A stretch of DNA of 64,000 bases from Suillus spraguei (lineage: Eukaryota; Basidiomycota; Agaricomycetes; Boletales; Suillaceae): positions 124,001 through 188,000 of the forward strand of contig JABCPU010000006.1 of NCBI GenBank assembly GCA_016800925.1, written 5' to 3'. The position numbers and the translations under genes were made by a program. The notes beneath the pieces were generated by a model that did no database searches, was not told the origin of the DNA, and saw only the letters and a program-made list of their open reading frames with translations. Shown in pieces: positions 37,807-49,529 of the stretch; positions within the stretch are counted from its first letter, which is position 1; each line of letters starts with the position of its first letter.

Positions 37807-40327
37807 ATGTCCGAGAGATCTGATCCTGTGGTGGAAGAGAAGCAACTTGCCAATTATGACGTCTTGTCTGAAGTCACCCATGAAGAAGGCATCAGGAGGG
37901 ACTATGAACTCAAGTGTAATCTCAGTAAGCAAACAAATTTCTCTGGTTGACGACTTGTCGCTCATTTAATCAGTCAACAGATGTTTTCAGGAAGAGTGAG
38001 TGGAGCACAATCACAGTCTCGTAGCTCCAGCTCATCCCACTGAACAGGATTGGCTTTGGTCGCTATCAATGGCAGCTCTTTGTCATCACTGGTCTAGGAT
38101 GGCTCGCAGACAGTGAGATAAGAGTTACATATATCGCGCGTGTTTCGTCTGATTGGTCCCTGCTACTAGATATCTGGCTGCAAGGCTTGGCGATCGTTCT
38201 TCCCCAGGTACAACAGGAGCTCAATCCAGTTCGAGTCGAGTACGCTGTCCTGGCAGAGTTCGCTGGTTTAATCGTTGGCGCCACAACATGGGGCATTATG
38301 GCAGACCTTATCGGAAGACGGTTATCTTTCAACGTAAGTTGTACCCTGAATCTTATGTGGGAATTTTTTTGATTGGCGATTCAAAGATTACGCTCTTTCT
38401 CGCGGGCCTCTTTGGATTGGCAGCAGGAGGCGCACCCAATTTCGTGACCTTTTCTTCCCTTATAGCATGCATGGGCTTTGGAATCGGCGGCAAGTAAGTA
38501 CATCTGTGTCTGTAGGTCAAAAAAGTATCTAATAACACTCGACATCTGTGTTGGTATTTACAGTTTACCTGTTGATGGTACGTGATATTCTGACCAAGAG
38601 ACGCCCTCTTGATTATCCATACACTTAAAGGCGCACTGTATTTGGAACATATTCCACACTCTCATCAGGTGCGTCAGTAGCCGCGATATTTTATCAGAGC
38701 ATACTCATTTAATCTCTGAACCTTAGTGGACTTTAACTCTTCTGTCGGTCTGGTGGGCGTTAGGACAATTGGTAGCATCTTTAATCAGCTGGGGGTTTAT
38801 TGCCAACTACTCCTGTAGCCCGTCAATACCAGATGGCCAGTGCCCCAAATCTGCCAATATGGGGTGGCGATACACATTGTAAGTTACGCCCTAGCGACAT
38901 TGTAGTGCGCAAGATTGATGCTTATGCCTGTCCTCAGGTATACCCTGTATGTTATACATCGTTTGCACCAGTTCTATCTAAATCTTCTATTCAGTGGAGC
39001 TTTAACATTCTTGATGTTCATATGTCGCTTCTTTGTTTTTGACGTACAGGAGTCGTCGAAATTTCTGGTGGCGCAAAATCGTGATGAAGAAGCTATCAAG
39101 GTTTTAACATAACACTATTGGTTATTGTCGAGCTCAGCTGAATGTTTCCGCAGGTCTTGGAACACATAGCAAGGCGTAACGGTAGAACTATCACGCTCAA
39201 ACTCGAAGATCTTCAGGCAATATCTGGCGACACAACGTCCAAGCCGGCACCGAATTTGTCCACCAGCGTCCGGAATGCTTTTTCTGGAATATCGCTGTAT
39301 GTTGTCTGCACTACTATTATATCAGTTGCTGAGTCCGCTGCAGCTCGCACATCCGTCCGCTGTTTTCCACTAGGCGCTTAATGATTAACACGACCCTTAT
39401 CATCATTATCTGGGGGTATGTACATTAAAGAATAGTGTGTTCGCTCTTGTTGACTTGCGGATGTTCAGTTTAATTGGTATCGCATACCCACTCTTTAATG
39501 CCTACCTCCCACTTTATCTTTCCGCACAAAATTCAGAATCTGGTTCGTCAAGCGTGAGCGAGACATACCGCAACTACTCGATCGTATCCGTCCTTGGTGT
39601 CCCTGGGTCTCTCATTGCCTGTGCGACAGTTGATTATACTCGTGGCACTGGTCGGTGGGTCGTAGGGGGACGGAAATTTGTGCTAGCTGTGTCGACCATG
39701 CTAACTGGACTCTTCCTCTTCGTGTTCACAACGAGCAAGACGTCAGCTGCAGTGCTCGGGTATTCTTGTGCTTCAGGTCTTACTCAGTGCGTACTTAATA
39801 CCAACCTCACAAAACGCACATGCTGACCACATACACACAGGAATGCGGTGCGGGTGACTTACCGTATCGAGTATCATGCACTAATTCTTCCCTTTTAGAT
39901 GTATGGCGTCTTGTATGCGTATGTGAGTGATGTGCTAGAGGAACTGTCCAAGATCTTGGAATGTTACCCCAAATCTTACAGACCCCGGAGGTCTTCCCGG
40001 CACCTCACCGTGGCACGGGCGACGCGCTCTGTTCTGCGCTGAACCGCATCGGCGGACTTATCGCCCCTCTCATCAAGATTGCCACAACACCGCTCACTGG
40101 CAATGCATCAGCAAACACAGCAAATGGGTGCGTCGCGATCGCCTCCATCTTTGTACAGCTGATAATGGCTTTTGTATTTGCAGCCCTGTCTTTGTATCTG
40201 CTGCGTTATTTATGGTTGCAGCGGTCTTGACGATATTGCTTCCTATCGAAGTGAGTCCGTGAATCTGATGATCTCTACGTGTACCTGATATCTCATCTTA
40301 CAGACTGCGGGCAGGATGGCTTTATGA
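37807..40327 (+). CDS. Major facilitator superfamily transporter
   Basis: About 17 short exons from Met 37807 (MSERSDPVVEEKQL) to TGA 40325-40327; every junction read kept the frame. Twelve membrane segments are expected. Key motifs: FGRYQWQLFVITGLGWLADN at the first helix, the MFS signature GIMADLIGRR between helices 2 and 3, FGLAAGGAPNF, LLSVWWALGQLV, a soluble loop with conserved Cys (NYSCSPSIPDGQCPKS), ESSKFLVAQNRDEEAI in the central loop, YTPEVFPAPHRGTGDALCSA (the PEVFP-RGTG motif), and LLPIETAGRMAL at the end. The layout matches SV2-like/sugar-type fungal permeases of the plasma membrane with a substrate still unknown. No lesion was seen. Confidence 0.88.
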
Positions 40328-40508
40328 GTCTCATGCACATGACATACTTCAATATCAGGGTTGAGCCCAAATTTGAACCTCGTGTGTAGTCATATAAAGC
40401 ATACATGGAATGATAACTCGACAAAACAACACAACACAACAAAAAAGGAAATAAGACAACAACATAAGTCAAAGAACATACATCGGTGATACAATAAGGA
40501 GCAAACAA

Positions 40509-43500
40509 TTATCCTTGATATTTCTTGATTAAGTCCCTGAGACGCGCTTGGCCAAAACCAAGATTACCGGGAGCGCGAGTAACTCTGGGAATGGGAGTCT
40601 TAACAGTTCTAAGATCTGACATTGTCTCCGAAATCATTGGAGGTAGAGGGCGAGATGCTGGGTTCTGGGGATTGGGTGATGCACGAGCAAGAGAAGCGGT
40701 AGACGAAAGCATGGGCACAGCATGAGACGATGAAATAATAGCAGGGACTGTTGTCGCTTTGGTGGTCTTCCCGCGTCCCTCCCTGCTCGCATCGGACGGA
40801 CCATGGGTTTGCGATGTCGACAGCGGGGACTTGACGGGTAACTTTCCACCGTGATTAACAGGCTTCTTCACTGGCTGAGAAGCTCCATTTTGCTTCGCGT
40901 GAGTCGCATCCGCCTTTGCAGCCCACAGCGAAGCAACTTCGGTGACCCTGCCGCCTTTCCCTCCGCGTGCAGAGCGAACGTCATACTTCACCCCTGGGCC
41001 AAGTGGTTGAGGCGAATGACGCGGTTGATGAGGCGACAAGAAATGGCGAGTGACTGGGTCAGCCCTGGCGACGTCAGGGGATTTCGGCCTTGCAAGCGGT
41101 GCGCTCGGAAGAGAGCCGACAGGCGTTGCAATGGTGGACTGGCCTGCGGACATCCTTCTCAAGATTGGACCTGGTACCAACGGCTTCCCGGCGAGAGTTT
41201 TCTTCTCTGCATCAGAGATACTAGGTATATTTTCTGGTGCAGGCACAGTAGAGTGTCGAGTGCCAGCAGCCTTGAGTGTAGAGATAGTCACAAAGCCAGA
41301 TGAGCGTGGGTTAGGAGCTGCAGAAACGCCGTCATTGAATGATGTTCCTCCAAGTTCTTGATCGCCAGACGACGGTAACAGCTCTTCCGACGATGGTGGT
41401 GGAGCGAAAGGCTCGCGGTCAGTGATGGGAACAAAGTGAGATGCAACGGGCGACATCGTAGATAACGAATCATCCACAAGCGGTGGGCTTGTGTCGATCT
41501 CCCCTAACCATGCTGCAATCCGCCCTTTAACTTCACTGCGCAGTTTCCGCACATCACCTTCCTTGCCTCTCTTCCGCTCCCGCTTCTGTGTAACCCGCCT
41601 CTCATCATCCTCATCGCTATATTTGCTCTTTGCTCTTCCTCGTCCCCTCTGGGTGCGCACCTCGCGTTCATCGTCGCTCTGACTATGACGGCCACCTCGG
41701 TGCTGTGTCCTCTCATCCGAATCATGATCCTGCTCTTGCTCTTGCTCCCGTTCGTCCTCATCGCCTCGCAGGAAAGCGTCACGATCTGCAAGCGTCAGGC
41801 TCGATATAGCGCTGTCATTCGCATCCGCAGGAGTTCCACTGGCGGGAATCTTGATTGGCTGCACCACGCTGCGTACATCCGGGTGCAGCTCACCTATATC
41901 CTGGCGGCGGGACCCTACCTCTGCGAGCAGGCGCCGCTCGAGGGCGTCCAGGCCACTCTCCTGCGGGGCACCCTTGGTATACTTAGTGCTCAGGCCAGAT
42001 AGCTCAGTCTGTGCGCGCGGGAACTTGACAGGAGTTATAGCTGCAAGTGGTGGTGTCGGGGGAGGGGGAAAAGCGGGCTCCAACTTAGGCTTGGGCACAG
42101 AACGATTAGGAACTGCAGTATCAGGAAATACTGCCTGGACGTGCTGTCGAACGTGTAATGGTTGTTTACTCGAGGTAATAAGAGGACTAGGGAGCGTCTT
42201 GTTCACGTTCGAGTCTACACCTGCCGCGCACTTTGGAAGATCTGCGCTCAGATCACCGTTATGCCTGCCGACTTCGTCTGCCATGCGTTCCAGGGCACAC
42301 ACATTTTCACTGCGTGGAGAAGGGCCTGAGTAGGACTGTTTGGGTGAGGGGATGGGGCGTGGTGAGTGTAATACACCTTGAAAGTCGTGAGGATTAGGAA
42401 GGGTGGGAATCTGGATTGCGCCAGGGTGCTGGCGCCCAGGAGACACGTGTTGAGCAGAGGGCTGAGGCAAGGGAAATCTGTGCGACAGAGGTGAGACTGA
42501 GCGGTGTCGAGACGATAGACGCAGTGTTTCGGAGATGCGAGAGGCACGAGTGCCTTTGCCTTCTTCCGAGTCCGCGAGGTACCGAGAGCTGCTTCCAACA
42601 GCCTGCGGAGGGCAATATGAAATAGGTGGATGGGGCAGCAGAAGATGAGTTGTTGATGTAGGAAGTCCTGATGGTAAGCTTGTATCATAATATGGCATCT
42701 GAGGGCGAGGTTCGGCCGATGCTGGTCGAGGTGATAGTGGTATATAGTGCTGGAAGTGCGGATTAGATGAAGATAAATCCTGAGGATAATGCTGCTCCCA
42801 AAATGCAGGAGTAAAAGGCTTATAATCCGCAATTGGAGACGGTGGTGACCAGTACGTATGTAGTGGGTCGTATTGCTGTGGTGAAAAATGAGGATCAATG
42901 TAGGAAGCACCAGGAGGCGGTGAGAGCGGATAAGCGTGTGTAGGAGGTGATGCATACGGCTGTGGTGAAGTTGCAGGGATGGCGTAGGGTGATGCGTGTG
43001 CTTTAGGTACGGCCAAAGGATGGTGGATGACCAGCGGAATTATAATTATGATGGGCTTGCTGGTGGTACTTTTTTTAAAGTATTGCCCAAAATGAAAATG
43101 ACGCGACGCACCTCCCAATAGGCATATCAATCCGGAGTTTCAGGCTACAGCAAACTTCAAACAAACAGTCAGTTGTTTTTCCATTCTCGCCGACGCGAGC
43201 ATCACCGCGAGATCCACGGGAAGACCGGGGGATATTAATCACCAAGTTGGCAATGCCTTCAATTCCAGGGGAACCATATACTCGTGACTCCTGAATTCGA
43301 CCTCAGTGACTGTGTCAGTTATTGTAAACGCGTCTTTATCCACGGAAGGTGACGATAATCGAAGTTCACGAGAAAGCGTGAGTGTAACCCCAGACGTCTG
43401 CAAGATTATGCTAAGTTGATCCCATAGAAGACGAGAGCCAGTACGACAAACCCAGTTGAGTGAATTATTCTTCAGCTGTAATTCGACACAAGCGACTTCC

Positions 43501-44184
43501 CCAGCGATGATGGACCATTCGTGACAAAAGCTTGGGCCCAAACGTTTCCATCCTCGGCAACAGCGAAACCTTGAGGGCGTTTCGACGGTGCTCGGATATC
43601 GCAATATTCGACTACATTGATGTCTTGGTGATCAGTCACGAGGCGCTTCTCTCCTCGCAAAGCAACGCCAACGCTCGCTCGTATTTCATATCGTATTTGA
43701 GCAGGACCGAATGATATTGAAGCGGGGGACGAAGGCGGGAGAGGAAAACGAAAGAAAATGTAGTGAGACCACGACGTGCAGGGTAGTGATGGGCTGGAAG
43801 GGAGAATTCTCCAGGTGGTGGATCGAAGTCAGATTGAATCGCATTCGATGGCGGGAGTCCTGGTCCTTGGAACAGTCTGCGGGAGTGGATGAAGGTGGAA
43901 GTGCCTGAGTGGTCACGAGACGTAATTTCTGGGTTATGCATTAAGCATTAGTTGGTGGTCGCATAGTAAATGAATAAAATAAGCAAACCTTGAGCAGCGA
44001 ATAATTCCACCATTATAAGACCAATTCCAAGGCCACATTCGCCATCACCGCGACACTCAACTTCCATTTTTCCAGAAATATTATTGCCAGCCACAAATAT
44101 GGGGTCAGATAGCGCCAGGGACACCTTGACCTTGGAGTGATGCGGTGAAGCATTCATAGGCACTGAACGAGATTGGAGCGCCAT
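40509..44184 (-). CDS. Alpha-arrestin with a very long disordered tail
   Basis: Read as one minus-strand gene from Met 44184 (MALQSRSVPMNASPHHSKV) to the stop at 40509. The arrestin-N fold is recognisable: KVKVSLALSDPIFVAGNNIS and GKMEVEC, MVELFAAQELTSRDHS, then GPGLPPSNAIQ, GEFSLPAHHYPARRGLTTFSF. The arrestin-C part follows: RVYGSPGIEGIANLVINIPR, CLFEVCCSLKLRIDMPIG, and after an intron KPIIIIIPLVIHHPLAV. Joining these needs introns near 43262-43314 and 43060-43110. The remaining 830 residues are Ser/Pro/His-rich and disordered, with a charged Arg/Asp/Glu stretch (EQEQEQDHDSDERTQHRGG) and an ordered-looking last helix (GFGQARLRDLIKKYQG). Alpha-arrestins link Nedd4-type ubiquitin ligases to membrane transporters. 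I saw no PPxY motif in the tail. The tail could instead be a separate gene starting near 43130. Confidence 0.75.
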
Positions 44185-44439
44185 GTTGTAATTTTTTGGA
44201 TAAATATGAATAACGGTGAGAGCTGAGAAGTAAGTAGCTGATAAGATCAAAAAGATAGAGATAGTGGCAGATACCAGAAATAATGATGGTGCAACGGATG
44301 ATTACCCAGGTAAGAGGCACGACCGAAATGCGCCATCATAGGCGACATGGCAAGTAAGCAGCGAAATTACACAGAAGTCATGATGTTCCTGTAAATCTCA
44401 GGTCGTATCAGCTTGGTTTCAGCTTAGACAGTGTCTTGT

Positions 44440-44830
44440 AGCAGTACTGGTCAAGATTCAAGCCTCAAGGCACCCAGAGCGGGTGTTTGGTCTTATTAGG
44501 ATGAGAAGCCTAAAGCTCGCTTAGTAACAAATATTTCAAGGTTCCGCCATGATCACCTAGATTTGCGGAGATAACTCCAGAGGCGGTCGGGTATTGGCAA
44601 TCTTGTTGCTTGTTATCTTGGCAGCATCTGCTCCATGTTCTATATCATCTCTTTATCTCCTTGCATCATATGCTACGTACCATACAGTTTCACCTTCGGC
44701 ACTCAGACACACTGTAGTTTATCAATAGCGTCGTCGTGTCGTAACACCTCAGCGTCGTCCTAACATCACGCTGAGACAAGTCTCGTACTAGTTATGAGCC
44801 CTGGCCGTGGGCTCAGCAATCACGATCAAG
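44440..44830. repeat. Dispersed repeat, copy A (left edge of duplicated block 1)
   Basis: Shares long stretches with 51865-52030 and 56640-56905, for example GCTTAGTAACAAATA, AACTCCAGAGGCGGTC, CGTCGTCCTAACATCACGCT and TTATGAGCCCTGG. It contains small stems (CTCAGCGT with ACGCTGAG; GAGACAAGTCTC). No coding potential. Confidence 0.75.
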
Positions 44831-45258
44831 ACTTGAACGTTTGAACAAGATTCGAATCTCGGTATCATTCGTCAGGACAAATTCTGCTACACGGCGCACG
44901 CTCCCTGCTAAAATCTATCATCCCAGTAGACTTGATCATATCATCGAGTTGATCGGTGCCGATACCTAATCGAACTGGCGCAGAACGGTAAAGCTCGCTC
45001 TGGCAGGCGACGGACTCTGGAACCAGTATAGCGTGGGCACCGATCCAGGTAACTTCGCCGAGTCCGCGAGTATCTTTCCTGTCGCTCATGCCGCCACTCC
45101 AGGTCAGCCCACGGCAGACGAACGAAAGAGTATGAAAGAGAGCAATATAAGGACACCCCTTCGGTCGGCTCTTTTGACAACATATAATTCATTTCCTGAG
45201 TTACTACTATAAAATTATATATCATCAGTACGTAGTACGTGCAACCTTCAAATCTATA

Positions 45259-46729
45259 CTAGTTGGTAGTGGCTCCAGTGAACAAGGTTGTGCCAAAACC
45301 GACGTAGGAGTTGGTGGCATCAAACACGGTATAGAAGCGCTGCATGAATACGTAGCCATTAATAAAGTCAAGCTTCCCTTCGCCGATTCTCGTGCCAATG
45401 TCACGAATGATAAGATATATAGAACCCTCCTCACCATTCACCATGGTGTTGAGAGAACGAGGCCAGATTTGGGCGTTGCGGGTGAGAGTGTAGGTTTGCT
45501 ATGCAAAACGGTGAACAAGGGGTGTGAAGGCTGACAGAATTGACGTACGGTGCCGATAATGAACTTCAGTTCCTGCAGGGCATTGTACTTATCAGGGGAA
45601 ATAACGAGAAGTCCACTCGCAGGATGGTATTCACTGCCGGTTGCAGCCTTGTACAGATCAAAGGCCTCTATCGAACGCTAATTAGATCATCATTACTCGC
45701 TGCATTCTAGTGGATACACACCGGTGGCAATCGCAATAAGAATGGAGCCACAATCGACGATACCAGGAGTGGCTCTCAAGATCTCTGTGTTGCCATATCT
45801 GATGCTCTGATCGATACCCCAATAGCGCGATGCAGGGTCGGTGTTGGTGATAGAACTGAAACAAAACGATTGCTATCGGTCCGGATTGATCTAGAAACTG
45901 AGGTAGCTTACGTGTATACAATATCATTGTTGTGCAAGGTAGAATCAGTTCCACCAAAGGTGATTTGTCCATTGGTTTCTAGCAACGAATCGCGGTAGGG
46001 CTGGAAAAAGATACCAAGAATGTCCGCAGGAATGATGTTTTGGCTATGCAGGTTGTTAGTGACAGTCGGGATCGGCTGTGTCAGCCTGTCTCGCAGGGTT
46101 TTGACTGTCAAGGCTACAGGCCCGATGCCAATGATACCGTCAATATCACCGAAGCCCACTGTTTCTTCAGCAACACCGATCGACTGGCGGTCGACGGTGA
46201 GCCCAGGACCGACATTGACGGTGTCGAGGTACTCAAATCCTGTAGATAATCGTAGGTATTTTCAACTTTTGATATCATTGTATGTCACACCAGAGAAAGA
46301 ACCAGACCCGTAGTTGACCGCTACAGGTTCGCCGGTGAAGAAGCCGTTGGTTTCCTCGTACACAGAGGCACGAACCCATGTGTTCGCGCTACCGCTGTCG
46401 AGAAACAGCTTGTCTTCAATAATGCATTAGCAGACGCAATTTTTCTCAGTATTGAACTTACAGGTTTTGGGGGGGTCCCCAATGTCAACTAGCATAAAGT
46501 AGCGCACATGACCGTTCATCAGAGGAACGTCAATTAAACGTTGTCCGTGCTTGCTACTATCACTAAGGACCTGAAAACGGGCTCTATCCTGCGCCACGAG
46601 GTTATTAGTACCATTGGAGAACTTTAGCCTACTGGTAATGGGGACAGTGACAGGGGAATTGGTAGCTTTAACAGGCAATCCCGTGGTTGTCAAAAGTAGG
46701 AGAAGTGTTAGCAATGCAGCGGGGAACAT
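45259..46729 (-). CDS. Secreted A1 aspartic protease, polyporopepsin-like, copy 1
   Basis: Six-exon minus-strand gene, Met 46729 to stop 45259. A signal peptide opens it (MFPAALLTLLLLLTTTGLPV then KA), followed by a propeptide. First catalytic loop: LFLDSGSANTW (Asp at 46397-46399), a normal DSG variant of DTG. The flap region gives NYGSGSFSGFEYLDTVNVGP, then GFGDIDGIIGIGP. The second catalytic loop is PGIVDCGSILIAIAT (Asp at 45753-45755): the usual Asp-Thr-Gly is Asp-Cys-Gly. The C-terminus ends RFYTVFDATNSYVGFGTTLF. Family role is extracellular acid proteolysis. Intron 45499-45548 is present here and absent in copy 2. The gene looks intact. Confidence 0.9.
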
Positions 46730-47130
46730 AGCTTACTGGAAAGCAATATCATACTCAGTCACGGTGGCCCATTATATATGTGCTAGCGAATTCGGTGATG
46801 GCAATATCGGGCACGTTAGTACTAGCCACGTATGAAACGCCCCCTCGAAAAATGGATGACGAGATGTTGAGATCCGAAACATCGCAAGTGCGAAGATCAG
46901 GCTTCCAGATAAAAATAGACCGTTTGCTTTTTCCAACACCAGGTGGCAGGAATTTACAATTCCCCCGGGCCTGCTGCTTACCCATAGTTCAAATGTCACG
47001 ATTAATGCATTGACTTGCCTGAGATTCATTTCCATAGAGATGCTGGCCTATTATGAATGCACCTTGGCAGAACGTCCGCGTCAGTACCAAGGCTACGTTG
47101 CTGAGGAGAGCGGTTGTCCTGGATGTTGAT
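46730..47130. repeat. Upstream part of duplicated block 1
   Basis: Promoter side of protease copy 1. It is clearly similar to 59335-59705 (for example GACTTGCCTGAGATTCATTT and GCTGGCCTATTATGAATGCA), so the duplication reaches about 400 bp upstream of the genes. Confidence 0.8.
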
Positions 47131-47189
47131 TCTACCAACTCGTCACAAAACATGCTCATGTGACATGTGACAAGAAGAGACTTGAACAG

Positions 47190-47360
47190 GTGCTGCCGTG
47201 GTCCGGTTCAGTCCGGTTCAGAGGGTCCTGGGCGAGAACCGAGAACCGAACCATGGTCCGGTTCTTCAAAATCTTCGAACCTAGAACTGGACCATTGAGA
47301 ACCGTTCTCAATGGTCCAGTTTGGTTTTTTTCTGGTCCGAATGCGAACCGAACCGTAAAT
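47190..47360. repeat. GGTTC/GAACC-rich palindromic element
   Basis: Dense alternating GGTTC and GAACC motifs (GGTCCGGTTCAGTCCGGTTC at the left, GAACCGAACCG at the right) with a 35-base palindrome at 47286-47320 (17-base arms around one base). The pattern resembles the inner parts of non-autonomous hAT-type elements, but no target duplication was found. Confidence 0.5.
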
Positions 47361-47484
47361 TTTCCAAGCACAAACTTCGACGTCTCAACCATGATCCCAG
47401 AGTGAGTGCGCATATGAGATTTAGTTGTTCACCTGGGAAGATAACACCACATACTGTGTGAGGGCAAAATGTGACTTGGTTGGG

Positions 47485-47670
47485 TTGGGCTGTTGCAGAG
47501 AGACTCATTCTGGCGTTGTCAAGGTCAAAAGAAACAGTGAACATTTCAACAGACAACATAAGTTACACACTGTATGAGAATGAGCCGTCACCAAAGCACC
47601 ACCGCATTGAAATCACGCACTTCCTCGTTGGACAGCGAGAGACTGTGACAAGCAGCCAACATTGGGCAAG
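47485..47670. repeat. Diverged direct repeat, unit 1
   Basis: Similar to 47895-48065 over about 180 bp (both contain GTGTCAAGGTCAAAA-like, CATTTCAACAGA and GTCACCAAAGCACCACC). Probably a remnant of an unidentified element. Confidence 0.7.
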
Positions 47671-47894
47671 CGAACCAAAAGACAAGAACATGGGAAATGA
47701 AATTGCTAGCCAGACAATACCCAGACTTTGATGTCACCTTATGATGGTCTCCAGGACATGAAGGAATTTACAGAAATGAGATGGCTGACAAGGACGCAAA
47801 ATTGGCAGCCATGAGTAGAACGACAATAACAAACGAGAGAACCTACCCCAATATCTCAGACACCGCATACTCCCACTCAGCATCTTCGCTCTAA

Positions 47895-48065
47895 AGGGTT
47901 GGGCCATCACAGAGAAACTCATTCCAGCGGTGTCAAGGTCAAAAAAGCAGTAGACATTTCAACAGATGACATTACACACCATATGAGAATGGGCTGTCAC
48001 CAAAGCACCACCAGCATTGAAATCACACACTTCCTTTTTGTTGGGCAGTGAGATTGTGACAAGTC
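47895..48065. repeat. Diverged direct repeat, unit 2
   Basis: Second copy of the 47485-47670 sequence, same orientation, offset about 410 bp, with small indels. Confidence 0.7.
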
Positions 48066-49062
48066 GTCAGCATCAGCATCAGAAATCACACATTCCTGAA
48101 CGTGCCCATCGGATATTTACACTTAACTGCTTGGTAAATTAATCTACTTGTCCAAAATTTCAATGTGAATGAATTCAGAAAAAAAAATTGAGATATATTA
48201 ATATACATGTTTTATTGTATTTCGCACACAAAAATATAAATATGCATGAATGATGGAAAGTAGATCAATTTCACAAGGAGTTAAGTGTAAATAAGTCCGC
48301 ATAAGGGCACGTCAAGGAATGTGTGAATTTCCTGATGCCAGCCAGAACCAGGCCATACTGTCATTATGATACATCTAAACAGTACTATAAGCCAAAACTG
48401 TGATACATTCACATTGTCGTTATCCACTGTCCATTTTAATATATCAGGATATATCCCATGCATATAGCTTCTTTGGACCACCTAACTGGGGGTTGAATAC
48501 TACAAATGGTTGCGCATTCCTGGTGTGACGAGCAAACTCATGCTGAGCTTGAAACGGACATTTTGTATAGGTGTCAACTGGCAATCATTATCCTTACCCT
48601 TCAGCTTCACTGTCCTACTTTACCATGTGTTTACCCCTATCTAACAGTATTGTTCCGCACTCCAGAAGCCTTGTTGCAGCTTAGCGGCTGTACTGGGCAA
48701 CTTTCCCACAAAGCGTGATCTTCGGCAATCTCCATGAACCCATTAGGCATCCTCAAGCAAGATTTACTGTCCGTCCAATGTCCATCCAGTCTTGCCGCTA
48801 CTTATGTTTTGTAAACTGTTGTGCAGTCTTATTACATGTCTGCTGCATGTTTATCCTATCCCTTCTGTTTCTGTAGCTATTCCTTAGCATCAAATTCCTA
48901 GGTACCTGTACTCATTCACTACTTCGCTCCTATAGTACACATGGTACTTAGGAATAGTCACCATTACTGTCACTATGAAATAAGTCCTTTACCAAAGTGA
49001 CTGTCTCTAAGAATTGCTTTACCACTGCATGCACCACCACTCTTTACCGCTTTTCCTGCGCT
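48066..49062. other. AT-rich and pyrimidine-rich non-coding stretch
   Basis: No coding potential credited. 48180-48260 is very AT-rich. It ends at the left LTR. Confidence 0.45.
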
Positions 49063-49529
49063 TGTTACGAACTGGGGTGGCATCACCAGCGACAGTGAAA
49101 AGACACAGACAGTCTGCTGGGAAGTTCTACAATGTCCAGAGAAGGACAAGGTGAAAGTACAAGGAACACGTTCCGAGTACTATCAAGGGTTCAGCCTCAA
49201 AGACAAGTCTAAGAGGTTCTTCAAGAATAGAGACTAAGACTAAGGGGTGCTTAGACTTAGAGATGATTCAGACGACTTAGGTTGGAGACCTAAGCAAAGG
49301 ATGTTCCAGGTAAAACCCAGTAAGATTAAAGTAAAGTATACAAGCATAATACAACATGCTTAAATAAGCCAATATGTGCACACGGACCAGGAGAGACGTG
49401 AGAATGTAAGTGCATATCCAAAGAAGGAAGGCTACTATAGTACAGATGCATTGAGCATATGAGTCAGAGTCACGTTATGTAATATACAAGTAAAAGAGAA
49501 AATGAATAGGGGCACGTACAACTGTAACA
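49063..49529. repeat. LTR copy 1
   Basis: Starts TGTTACGAACTGGGGTGG and ends CACGTACAACTGTAACA, so with TGTTA/TAACA inverted ends. About 467 bp, highly similar to 50599-51234. The bases on its two sides (GCGCT and TTCAA) do not form a target duplication. Confidence 0.85.

Noticed and set aside
40509..43130. The 873-residue open frame as a complete gene on its own
   Set aside because: Its first residues (KPIIIIIPLVIHHPLAV) look like the last strand of an arrestin-C domain that continues from exons to the right, so one alpha-arrestin gene is preferred. Not fully excluded.
44840..44870. B-box-like AGATTCGAATCT near 44850
   Set aside because: It is a plain palindrome and no tRNA arms or A box are found at the right distance.
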